Part shown: one piece after another, positions 41,808 to 54,000 of the stretch
Layout: each line of letters opens with the position of its first letter
How positions within the stretch are numbered: the stretch's first letter is position 1
NCBI GenBank assembly: GCA_907163345.1
Contig: CAJQUN010000003.1
Location: 6,304,821 to 6,368,820 of the forward strand
From: Haberlea rhodopensis
Taxonomy: Eukaryota > Streptophyta > Magnoliopsida > Lamiales > Gesneriaceae
Length of the DNA: 64,000 bases
Reading direction: 5' to 3'
Notes under the pieces: generated by a model
The model's input: only the letters and a program-made list of their open reading frames with translations
Told to the model about the DNA's origin: nothing
The model's database searches: none
Translations under genes and position numbers: made by a program

Positions 41808-43528
41808 GGGAAAATTTCGGGCCGGTATCATTAGGTAAAAGGTTTTTCGACCCAGTCACCCAATAAAAGTTCTTTCAACTAAGTCCATTTTTGAATACAA
41901 TGACCAAACTAACCCCACTTATGAAAACACTCTACACCGCATAAATAATTTTTACATGCACCGTATGACTCATTTTCACATGCACCGAGTGAGTAATTTT
42001 ACATGCACCGCATGAGTCAATTTTTACATGCACCGCTCAATTTTACATGCACCATATGAGTAATTTTATATGCACCGCATGAGTAATTTTTACATGCACC
42101 GCTCAATTTTACATGCACTGTACTAGTAATTTTACATTCACCGCATGAGTTGATTTTCACATGCACCGAGTGAGTAATTTTACATGCACCGAGTGAGTAA
42201 TTTAGATGCACCGAGTGAGTAATTTTACATGCACCGCATGAGTCAATTTTTACATGCACCGCTCAATTTTACATGCACCATATGAGTAATTTTACATGCA
42301 CCTCATGAGTAATTTTTACATGCACCGCTCAATTTTACATGTACTGTACTAGTAATTTTACATGCACCGCATGAGTAATTTTATATGCATCACATGAGTA
42401 ATTTTACATGCACCGCATTAGTAATTTACATGCATCTCATTACTCAATTTTACATGCATCGCATGTGTAATTTACATGCATCGCTCAATTTTTACATGCA
42501 TCTCATTACTCAATTTTACATGCATCGCATGAGTAATTTTACATGCACCGCTCAATTTTTACATGCATTTCATTACTCAATTTTACATGCATAGTATGTG
42601 TAATTTTACATGCACCGCTCAATTTTTTTCATGCACCGCTCAATTTTACATGCACCGCAAGAGCCATTTTTTACATGCACCGCTCAATTAACATGCACTG
42701 CATGAGTCAATTTTTACATGCACCGCTCAATTTACATGCACCGCTCAAAAATATATAGATATATATCTGATTTTCGAAAGTTTCACATGTTCGAAGAAAC
42801 AATCTGCACATTTCGAAAGTTTTAATGATGAATCAACCACCAAATCGTTCTTGTATCAAATGACCGATTCAACAATATAAGCAACGGGAATGCAAACCGA
42901 ATGCACGAATTGGAAAGAAATTCAAAACGACGAGAATGAGGATAAATGAATAATTTCCTCAATTTTTTTAGATTCACGTTTTCTGCCCAAAATTGAGCTT
43001 TCAACTTAAGAAAATTAATCCAAAATTCAACGAAAAAGAATTCAATGATTTTAAAAAATCACGATCGAAGAACGCGAGGCTAGAACAACTGAAATTCGAT
43101 CAGAAGTTAGTCGCTAAACCAGAATTCAAGCAAACACCCAGAGAAGTAGAAACAATTCACTGAGATGGAACAATGAATCAACAACAATCACAACACAAAT
43201 TGTAAATACGATCACACAACACAATCTAATAAAGTGATTCCAAATGAAATTATCTTAATTTGTTCTAAGAATCCTTTGCAGAATTGCGGAAAACAAAAAT
43301 CAGAAACAAATCAGAAGCTTTAGAGGGCGACGCGAATAGTGGAAAGTGGGCAAATGCTTGGGGATGAAGATGTAGAGCAAGGGTATTTTAATCATAATTA
43401 ATGGACTAATTATATTAGGGTTTGATAAAATGGACTTATTTTAAATAAATTTTCTATCTATTTAGTTGAAAGGAGGAGATTTAGTTGAAAAATGTTTTGA
43501 AAAGTGGTACATTCTTGTAAATTTCCTC
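41808..43528. mobile_element. Probable non-autonomous Mutator-like element carrying a minisatellite
   Basis: Flanked by a perfect 9-bp duplication TATTAAAAA (41799-41807, 43529-43537; low-complexity, so weaker evidence). Ends GGGAAAATTT and (minus) GAGGAAATTT, with further inverted similarity for about 100 bp, including TTTCAACTAAGTCCATTT on the left and related copies on the right minus strand. The interior holds a large minisatellite and a unique stretch (42760-43400) with no recognisable coding sequence. Confidence 0.55.
41953..42750. repeat. Minisatellite of TTTTACATGCACCG-type units
   Basis: About 35 imperfect copies of an 18-25-bp unit, TTTTACATGCACCG followed by CATGAGTAA, AGTGAGTAA or CTCAA. 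Higher-order alternation of long and short units is visible. Confidence 0.95.
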
Positions 43529-43537
43529 TATTAAAAA

Positions 43538-44498
43538 ATAAGAGATTTCGACAATAGTGGGCTTTGGTTTCAAGAAATATATTAGATTTTATACTTCAAA
43601 AATATCCATTTCCACGATATTTTTAATTTTTTTAAAAATAAAGTAAATAACAATATGAAAATTTAAACATGAAATTTGATGAGAAAAAAATATTCGGTGT
43701 AAGCATATTCATCACAAAAATTTACTAATCATAAATTAAATTTTATAATAAAATTTAGTATATATTTACCACAAATCATTAATTTTTATAAAAAAAACTC
43801 ATGCCTAGCTGCATGGTGGTCAAAGAAAAAAATTGGAATATAAGTGCCATAAGATCACTTGTCACGTGAAAGAGTTCAAAACAAATGTTATTCCACGAAT
43901 GCAAGGATTTGTTGGGCAAACATATTCCCAACAATCTTTTCAGAAAGTGCTTCTTGAACGACTCTAACCTATGACATCGTTCTGATACCACTTGAAGGAT
44001 CACACACTTATAACTATGTTAAGCTATAGCTGGTTGCAAGTGTGCAACTTTATTTTCTTGCAGTGGTAAAGCCCCGTACTAAGCGACATGTGGATATGAG
44101 GGACTGCACCTTAAAGGTGCCAATGTACCAGGTTGTTAAGTCAATAGACGACAGATGGAAGCACCTTCGTCCACGATCGCATAGAAGAATTTGCTAGGCA
44201 AACATAGCCCCAATATAGCATCTCAACTTGTGTTAGCCTTTTATATACAATATTATTATTATTTGATAAATGGGAGAGGGTATGTGTTTTTAAAATCTCG
44301 ATCTTAAGACAATCTCAAAGTTGCGTAAAACTAAAATTTTAACATCTATAAATCCTATTACACCCCTTCTTCTTAAATGTGAAATTATATATTATAGTTG
44401 TCAAAACCTATAGTGGACTAATGTCTTATTATTAGCACAAATGGGTTGTTGAAATTAAATATTTAGACAGCATTCTTAAACTACTATATTTTTTTATC
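43538..44498. other. Intergenic DNA, no gene recognised
   Basis: AT-rich. A reverse initiator-Met primer-like string (TTCTGATACCA, near 43980-43990) suggests a decayed LTR-element leader, but I could not find its LTRs. Confidence 0.4.
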
Positions 44499-44665
44499 GG
44501 GAAATACTTACATGCATCCGATTAATACATCATTTATACATCAACTCAATATTAAAACATAATTTTTTTTAAAAAAATATAAACTGACACACCAATCATT
44601 TAGACCAAATTATTTTAATTTGGTTCATAAATATAGCTCAAACCAAATCCATACAAGTATTTTTC
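44499..44665 (+). mobile_element. MITE, 167 bp, same family as 40311-40479
   Basis: Starts GGGAAATACTT; shares CTCAATATTAAA-, ACCAATCATTT- and AGACCAA-type blocks and a TACAAGTATTTTTC end with the copy at 40311. Confidence 0.45.
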
Positions 44666-45193
44666 ATTTTATTTGATGATGGTTTCTTGTATTTCAAACT
44701 AGCATCCTCTGTTTTCTTAGTCACCGCCTAGAAGTCAGGATAAGATTACCATAATGAAAATATTCAATCACTCATCATTTGTAGAGAATAATTAAAGAAA
44801 CAATTATTTTATTTGTAATTCATAATAACTCTATTTAACTCTTTAACAAATAATACTTAATCTAATTTAAATAAATTTAATCGGTCACATTTGCGATTTA
44901 CGTGCTGCGACAAAAGGCCGTCTAAAGAGGGTCTACGCACCTTCTTTTACGAATCTACCCCTATCTTTCTGGATATTTCTGTTTACCCATATTAAAGGTT
45001 TAATTATATCTATCGGGTAAAGTAGTGTCAACTCCAATTGGACATAGTAATTTAGTAACTTTTTATGGTGGATTTAGTATGTAAGATTCTTGTATGAATC
45101 GGGTATGAGGCTTATATACAGATCAATATTTAAAAAACGAGTTTACTATATTTTAATTAATATTGATTTAGTTCAACTTTTTATAAAGATATA

Positions 45194-45538
45194 TGTTAAG
45201 AATATATGAAGTTTCAATTCAAAACCAATTTTCAATAAGTTGAGTAGTTCATATATCTTATAAAGAGCTAACGTATCTTATAGCTCTCAGTGTGAGACAA
45301 TTATCAATACGTCCATCACGTGTGATATTATTAAGTCAAACACGTGACTGATAACACGAGTGACGATGAGCATGCAGACTGAGTAGCCAATGGCATGAGC
45401 GGAGTAGCCATGAGAAGCCCGGTCTGATATCATGTTAAGAATATATGGGATTCCAACTCAAAACCAATTAACAATAAGTGAAATAATTCATATATAGCTA
45501 ACATAACTTATAAACTCTAAATATAGAACAATTTCTCA
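45194..45538 (-). mobile_element. TRIM-like miniature LTR element
   Basis: Direct repeats 45194-45306 and 45433-45538 (TGTTAAGAATATATG..) flank a 126-bp middle. The bases just before the right repeat read TCTGATATCA, whose complement resembles the Met tRNA primer site. This puts the 5' end on the right. I could not confirm a target duplication or polypurine tract. Confidence 0.45.
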
Positions 45539-46317
45539 ACGACCTCTTACTTTAATAAATTGTATAGACTCACCATATTATTATTAAGAAAGTGTTCTTA
45601 TGCTTGGTTTATGTTTTCATCTTTTAAACTAATTAATTCATAATAACCACCTTTGTGTCTTAATTTTTTCCCTCGTTTTATATTTTTTAATTAATGACTT
45701 TATCTATTATTCAGATTCACCAAGGTTGTATTTGGATTAATCAACTGAAAATTTGGAATTGAAATAACTAAAATAATTAGGAATTTGAAATAAACTGATA
45801 TTGTTAAAAAATATCTTAAATTGAAGATGATGAATTTGAAATGTATAGATTTCAAAATTAGCTAAACAAAAAATCCAAATAAATCAAATTCTTCGATCCA
45901 AATGAAGCCTAGCATTATAAACACTAGTCCTATTCTATACTCATTGCGTGTAAATACATTTTTTTTATAAAAATGATGTGATAATCGTAACGTCTGTTTT
46001 TTATTTACAATATTTTTATATTTAATTTTTTTTAATTTTAATAAATGTTTTTGGGTAATATGATAATTTGTATGATTGACAATGTCATAATGAAAATGAT
46101 GGACACATAGATGAAATGTGCCATGGTAATATTTTCAACACTATAATTAGACATTGGTCTGAATGATCGGATCACAAAAATCCTTATGCATCATATATAG
46201 TATTGATAAAATCGTTGTTGAGGAAAATATAATAGAAAAGTAATAACATGCTATGCACTTCAGTTCCTAGTATATATAATATAACAACACTTGTTGATAA
46301 ATAAGTTTTGAAATAGT

Positions 46318-46348
<31 letters not shown>

Positions 46349-46368
46349 TCAGACATAAATCAGATAGT

Positions 46369-46402
<34 letters not shown>

Positions 46403-46860
46403 CACTAACTTCAGATATAAATCAGATATATAATATTATTTGTATATATTGAAATAAATCAAAAGATAATAATCATAAGATCTTGAAGCAGCCCATGAAA
46501 TCTGCTTCATTTATTGCGTGATTTCATTTCGAAATGTTCCAAATATGCATCGAGACATGAACTCAAGTGTGAAGCAAATGTTGCATTTAATTTCAATATT
46601 TGGCTCGTTATGTTTCGAGTTTCATACAGATTTTGTCCAATGCATTCATTTAATGACACTAGAAAATTAATTAATAATAATCATCATAATTCAAAAAAAC
46701 TAATCTTTTTTGCAAATACCGGAACTGCATCCATACGCCGGTATGTGGATGTATGTATACATATATACATACATAGATATATGTATGTATATATACATAC
46801 AATGCCCTGGATGATGAACAGTACAGAATTGAATTTTCTGAGCAGTTGATCACAATTCAC
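45539..46860. other. AT-rich intergenic DNA upstream of the FAB1-like gene
   Basis: Includes two (TA)n runs (46318-46344 and 46369-46395) separated by a repeated CAGAYATAAATCAGATA motif. A TGTATGTATACATATATACATAC-like purine/pyrimidine alternation lies near 46745-46800. No gene features. Confidence 0.55.
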
Positions 46861-46879
46861 AAGGCTGTGGGCTCCAGTG

Positions 46880-47888
46880 GAGACGCAATTTAATTGCTTC
46901 GTTTTCATTCCTTCTCTTCTTCCCCCAAACTTTTTCCTTCATTTTATTCAACTCATTCATCTCTTCCATCCCTTTTTGGTGACTGGAATTCTAGACTTCA
47001 GGGTTTTCAGATTTTTACATTTTGGAGCTGAAGATATCATCTGGGCTTCGAGATTGGGTGATATTTTGTGGTAGAAGTTCCAGATTATGATTACTTGTTC
47101 ATCGGATTTACTCGATAGTAAAGTGTGTTTGATTCATATTAATTTTTTTGGAATCCCAAGATTATGAAATCAGATTCACTGTGTGGTTTTGATATTGTTT
47201 TGTTCCAGCTGGATTAATGTGATTTTCCTTTCTTGAAAATTACGATTAACGACTTATTGGGTGCTACATTGACTTGACAGTCAACAATCAACCGTCCATA
47301 AATTCTTGGAGGTTTTGGCAGTTGGTTCTTGTTTTTCCTTTGCATTTCAAGATTTTGTCTTGAACAATTGGGTGTTCGAAACTGAGCCGATTGGAATTTA
47401 AAACTTTCATCTTTTAACTTGGATTTTTACTCGGCGCAATAATCAGACTGTCTTGGTAATTCATTTCTTAGATTCATATGTTTATCCTCGTTTGCCATGT
47501 GAAGTTCGAAGATGGAATTGTGAATAATTAGTTTCCTTGTCTATATAGTGATGGTGGTAGACTGAAACTGAAAATCTTTAATTTGAAACCACAATACGAA
47601 TTGTCTTCTTAACTTGTATTATTATTGGACTAGTGAATTTAACTGTTTTAATCTTCGAGAATGATTGTCTATCGCTATCACTATGAATTCAGGATATATT
47701 CTTTTTTCTTGATGACAGCATCTTGTTTTTCCTGTATGTATTTGATCAGTGAGTTGAGTATGCATCAGTTTTCAGTATAATTATTTTTGTGCAAATTCTC
47801 GGAATTCTATGTTGTTGCGTATCTCTGTCTACTGTTCTATTTGGGATCTTGAGTTTTGTTTCTGAATGTGTTAAGTTGGCATATTCAG
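46880..47888 (+). other. Putative 5' UTR and leader intron of the FAB1-like gene
   Basis: A pyrimidine-rich stretch (about 46900-46980) looks like a plant 5' UTR start. The acceptor ATATTCAG ends at 47888, just before the first coding exon. Donor position is not clear, so exact UTR exons are unknown. Confidence 0.4.
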
Positions 47889-47917
47889 GTTGACGGGGTT
47901 TGAGGATCACACATAAT

Positions 47918-48083
47918 ATGTGCCATAATTGAGTCGTGCATTTGCCAAAGTCAAGTAATTGCACTGACCAGGAAAATAGGCATTCTGCGAATTTTAATTG
48001 TGGGTGCTTTGTCCATTCTGCAAGTTCTGCGGTGAAAAAGACTACAAGGATTCCATAAATCGTGAAATTTTGGCTCTCTAGAA
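47918..48083 (+). pseudogene. FAB1D: Broken N-terminal zinc-motif part of the FAB1D first coding exon
   Basis: ATG-TGC-CAT-AAT (M-C-H-N) is followed at once by TGA (47930-47932). Further on, CKFCGEK-coding sequence (about 48016-48036) lies in a different frame, and that frame meets a TAG (about 48079-48081) just before the MPSIS frame at 48084. Plant FAB1D proteins start with M-C..C.G and carry CKFCG (family knowledge), so this looks like a decayed or misassembled version. Confidence 0.55.
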
Positions 48084-51000
48084 ATGCCATCAATCAGTTC
48101 CTCTGGTGCGTTAAGAAGCAGTGAAAGTTCTGTATCAAGCTGCAATAATCTCTCGCTCTATAGTTCTTTTTTCATATATTTTGATGATATTTTCTCTGCA
48201 CTTCTTTACTTATATTCTTATTTTGCAGGTGATGTTTCAATTGATGCAAACTTTTCTGATGGGTATGCATTTTAATTTTGGTTCAGTTAATTATGCCTAA
48301 GAACCATGATCAGAGAAAATAATCCGTATTTAATTTTGAGAGAATACAGATGCATTTAATTTCTTTTAGAGCTTACTCTTACTTTGTTTATTTTTTTGTC
48401 AGCGGATCTATTGATTTAAGCCGCCTAGAAAGTTTTGATACTTCTTCAAAAAGGCAAGAGGACGACACAAATTTACCAGTTAATGGCAAACATGATATTG
48501 GAGAAGTTAGTAGAAATTTAGAAACTGCTGAAATTAGTGAGGTTCAGGAAAGAGCAAATGACACTGTGGAGACAGTCGGTTCTTTAGTCGATGATGGATC
48601 TGGGACGTTACTTTCAGATGAAGTGGATGCTGAATTTTGGCTTCCTCCAGAACCTGAAGACCAGGAGGACGATTTAGTGGGTAGTGTAGCAAATTATGAC
48701 GACGATGATGATGAGTGTGGCGATGGTGGGGCATGGGCTAAAACTAGCTCTTTGAGCGGTTTTGGAGAAGAAGGCAGTGGAAGTCAAAAATTCAAAGAGG
48801 AAAAGCTCAAAGCTATGAGTGATGTTAGGAATGGGAAGTTTAAGGCTCTTGTTGATCAACTAATCAAGTCGGTGGATGTTGATTCATCTGGAAATTATTG
48901 TGAGAATTGGGTGGATATAGTGACTTCTTTATCATGGGAGGCTGCTGCTTTTGTGAAGCCTGCTGCACACAAAGGCACCGCAATGGATCCGGACGGACAT
49001 GTGAAGCTTAAATGCATCGCAACTGGTTCCCGTAACCAAAGGTAACAAGACATCCATGATTTTTTCCATTTGAACTGTCTCTCAAAATTGGCTTTTCGCT
49101 TAGAGAGTTGGAGATTTCATAAAGTCATGGCCTTAGTTATATGTTTACCATATACTTGACGCTTGAACTCTTATCCTTCTCATCTCCTCTCGAAATTTTA
49201 GCTTATTACAAGGTGTTCCAGTTGATTTTAATTGGTTTCAAGATGGGCTTACTTTGTTTATTATGTGCTATAGCATTATACATGGGGAATCTTGTCTAGG
49301 TCTTTTGCATTAATTAAAATAGCTTCACCTTGAGTTTCTATTTTTCTGATTGTTAAAACGGTCGAGGTCTCATCTTTGTATTTAATTACTCCCACAGTCC
49401 AAATTTGATATCCATGGTTGAAATGTCCTGGAGTCTTGGTAACTGTTCAGAAAAAAGGTTCATAATGTACACCTCTACATTGGTAACCTCGAGGATAAGG
49501 AGTTCTAGACATTAGTTTTGGAGAAATCGTATATCTAGAAATAATACAACGTGACTTTATTTGTGGACATCGAAATATGAAGAGTGAAAATTCTGTATTT
49601 CCTATAATTTTTAATCATGGATAATTTTACGAACTGATTTGACTTGTAAACTGATTATATGTTCTATGTATCTTCGAAGAAATGCTTGTTTTTTTCTGAA
49701 TGTGGTAATTTCTAATTTAATGCTAGGAATCTCTTTTGTGAATTACATATTCCGAACTAAAATTTTCTTTACATTCTGTAGCCAAGTAGTTAAAGGGTTA
49801 GTGTTCAAAAAGCATGCTGCTCACAAACACATGCAAACGAGGTACAAGAACCCAAGACTGCTCTTGATCCACGGCTCACTTGATCTTTCTTCTGGTGGAT
49901 TGTTGTCATTTGATTCAATGCAGCAGGTAAAACATGAAAGTCCTGTTTCAACTCCAGAACTTTATATCTGTATGACCATCCTTTCTGATTGTATATTCAT
50001 TCATTCACAGGAAAAGAACAATTTAAAATCTATTGTTGAGATGATAGACATGTACCATCCAAATGTTATTTTAGTCGAAAAATCTGTCTCTCGTGACATA
50101 CAAGAGTCTATTCTTGCAAAAGGAATCACACTAGTCTTTGATATGAAGCTCCATCGCTTGGAGAGAGTTGCTCGTTGTATCGGTTCACCTATCTTGTCAT
50201 CCGAGGTTGCAATTGGCCATAAACTGAGGCAGTGTGATTCATTTCATATTGAAAAGTTTGTGGAAGAATTTGCTGAGGTTGGGAAAAAACCGAGTAAAAC
50301 GTTAATGTTCCTTGAGGGCTCTCCTACTCACCTTGGATGTACTGTAAGTCTTCCTTCTCTGAAAGGATCTTTTTTTTTCCTAGTGTAAGAAATACTTTTG
50401 TGGGTATTACACTATTACATCACTAAATGATATCCTGTTTATAATTTGTTGAAAATTCAGATGATAAGAGTGTTCTAGAAATCAGGCATTCATTATACGA
50501 AACACTAGGAAAGTGACTAGACATTCCCTGCTACCTATTTAGTTCAATTTTGTCAAACACTAGGGTTTAGATATTACTAGTCAAACACTAGTAAACTGGC
50601 TGTTAGTTTAGTTTTTTGAATAATATCATCACTTTTTTTCCTTCGTACAAGCTTACCTGGAATTCTTTTCTGTATGAGTCATGTTGTTATTTGAGTGTTG
50701 CCTCGTTTTAGTAAAAGACCATCTTTTATTAAATGAACTCAATAAACTAACACAATTTGCATTGCACAGATTCTGCTGATGGGAGCGAACAACGATGAAT
50801 TGAAAAGGATTAAATGTGTGGTCCGTTGTGCAGTTGTCATGGCATATCATTTAATCCTTGAGACATCTTTCCTTATAAACCAGAGAGCAATGTTTTCCAC
50901 GATTTCTCCCTGTGAGGTGGTGGACCTAGCACTAACCGATAATACATTGATATCTGTTGGCTATGGCAATACCATCATTTCTTCCCAAAATGAATCTGAT

Positions 51001-54000
51001 GCAAAATTTGATACATCATCTTCTCTTGATATACCTGTTTCTGATGGGGTCCAGGGAACAGGGCATCATAATCCAATCCCACAGTCAGAAGAAAATTCTT
51101 CATCTTCGTTTGAGCCTTACAGCATGGCAACATTTCCGGGATTAACTCTTTCAACATCTAGTCAAAAAGTTATGGATGATAGCTTTCCTCGTTTCTCCGA
51201 CTCTTCTCTGAGTAAGCCTAGTTCACATAATTCAAATGGAAGGAATGAGGATGGCCAATCTGAAAATGATGTTCAGATTGCTATTGATTCAGACGAGGTC
51301 GACCACTGTGATACTAAGCATGAGGCTAGATCTGAGGATGATAATTTACTTAATCATGAGCAGCCATATGTGCCAGAATCTCCAGATGCTCAAAACCTAA
51401 GTGATAGTGCTGAAGAGCAAATGCGTAACAAGGATGAGATAAGCTCAGTATTGGATTCTGAAAGTATTTTAGTCTTGCTGTCCAGTCGCAATTCTTCAAG
51501 AGGGACTATTTGTGAGCAGAGTCATTTTTCTCATATTAAGTTCTACAAAAGTTTTGATGTTCCTCTTGGAAAATTTTTGCGGGATAATTTACTTCTGCTG
51601 GTTAGTTTTAACATTAATATTCTAATTTTTTGAGTTCAAGTTTTGTTTTTAGAACTTTGTGTGACATTTTCCACGTGGCACAGCGAACACATTTTTTCAC
51701 CCATGCAATGTGTTTCGTGCAACCCAGAACACGTTGGATGCACTAGATGGATGATAGAAACCCATAGCTTTAGAAGCTTGCTTGTCATTTTACAGTACTC
51801 AATGATTTTTAAGCATGTTTTTTTTTTCTAAAAAGGGGTAAAGTTCTACTAAAATCTGAAGACATGGAATCATGGATGTGTGAGGGTTTCAATAATTCCT
51901 ATATTAAGTTTATGACTCAGTTTTAATAAGTTGTATGATCTGCTCGCTAAATGACATGAATAGAGTAATTCAATATATAGTTGGGAAAAAATCTTTCCTT
52001 ATTTCGTCATATTTTTTTCCTAGTGGTATTACCCTGCTTTACCAATATTCTTAAAACTTTGTTATTTTCATCCTTCGTCTATGAAGTTGCTTCTGGACGA
52101 CAGTATCTGAGGTTGTTTTTTCCTTTTGTTTGAACATAATGTTTTACCATGTTGAATTAACTGAAGCATTTTTATTAACAAACTGGTCCTTTGAAATGAT
52201 CTGTGTGCTTTCTTAATTTGACTTTCATAAATCTGTTAGCCTTGTTTTTATCGTAACCTTATGGAAAATTTTCTGTACAGACACTCCAGTGTAAGGCTTG
52301 TGGTGAATACCCTGAGGCTCACTTTTACTACTATGCACACCATAATAAGCAACTTACGATCCAAGTTAGACATCTTCCTGCTGAAAGAAATCTTCCTGGG
52401 GAAACTGAAGGGAAGCTTTGGATGTGGAGTCGCTGTGGTCAGTGTAAACTGCATGATGGAAGCTCAAAATCTACAAAAAGGGTGTTGATATCCTCTGACG
52501 CACAAGGTCTATCCTTCGGAAAGTTTTTGGAGCTCAGTTTTTCGAACCAATCTTCATTCAGTAGTCTATCCAGCTGTGGTCATTCTTTTGATAAAGATTT
52601 CATCTACTTCTTTGGGTATGGAAAATTTCTAACAATCGTTGGAAGGTCTATTAGTTGTGCTATTCCTTAAGTTTAGTGTCATGTTATTTTCATTTTCAAG
52701 GAGACGTGTATCATCTCTAGGTGATTATGACGGAGGAGATTGTTGCCTCCTATACGAAGTGTGCTTTCTTTTAATTATTGCCATTATCTTTCCTTCGGTT
52801 TTGAAATTCCCTCCTTTTATGCTACTTTTGTTGTTGCTCAATAATAACCTTATAAAAACTAGGCATAGCCTATTCTTTCTCGTTGATCATTTCATGTTTT
52901 CTGTCATTGTTTGCTCCCTTATCTTTTTGTAGAATTACAACATGATTCTTATTTCCCTGGCTAACTTGCAGATTAGGCCCCATGGTTGCCATGTTTAAGT
53001 ACTCTCCAGTTGCTACGTATTCAGTTTCGCTGCCACCTCAGAAGCTGGAGTTCAGCTGTTCTGTCCGAGAAGAGTTTCTTAATAGAGATTCTGAGGATGT
53101 ATGAATTGTTATAAAATTAATGCTTGTTATAAAATTAATGCTCTTGTATCCTTGCCCACGAATCTTGTGATCTGCATTTTTTTACTTAAAATCTGTTATA
53201 TTTCGCCCTTTCAGGTGCATTTGAAAGGGATTTCAATGTTTCGTGACATTGAAAAGTCTTTGAAGGATATAGGAACTCGATATGTTGGCGTAACTTTGAA
53301 TATTCAAGGATCAAGCAAGGAATTTTCTGACATTGTGGAGATGTTGAAGTGGGAAAAATCTCATTTTGAGGTTATCATCTGCTAATTACTTTTTTTCTGT
53401 CTGTCTTCTTTTATAATGTGGTAAAAGGGCACAAAGAAGTATTGTAATGAAGCATGAAATTAGCTTATGTCCTGTTTATTGTGATATGACAGTCTAGCAT
53501 ACAAGTATTTTGCATGCGGAAAATGGAAAGCATACTTCCACTATTTTATGTGAACTCTGATTTTGTTTTTCCAAACGTTATTTATGAAATAAATTTTAGT
53601 TTATATTGGTATTCTCTCATACCTGCCTCAAGTTTCCATTTAAAGGTTGGATTCTAGTCTGATAAAATGTTGACTGATATCGTGGTTTGGTGATATTTGT
53701 TTTTGATGTTGTAGACAGAAAAGATAGCAGTGATTTGCTAAGAGTTATGTCTTAGTTAATGATTTTTTATCTCATAAATAATCAAGAAGAGACGAGTTAA
53801 GGTCCAAAAACAACTTTTTAGCTATTGTTTTCCTGAACTTATCTTTAACCTGTAGTTCTTTACTATCTCATTGTTAAAAAGCTTAATAGGGCCATGATTG
53901 TTTTTTCTTGGTCGTGCAAATGTATAATTAGGTTGACATTCAAGATTCTGTTAAGAATGGAAGCGAAGAAGATAATGCATGTAAATTTCTAAGTTTGAAT

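Noticed and set aside
42385..42758. His/Cys/Met-rich frames in the minisatellite
   Set aside because: Repeat-driven frames on both strands (also 42017-42259); not genes.
46671..46908. Tyr/Ile-rich minus frames
   Set aside because: Encoded by TATG/TATAC alternating repeats; no domain.
48674..48859. Minus-strand frame opposite FAB1 exon 3
   Set aside because: Shadow of the acidic coding sequence on the plus strand.
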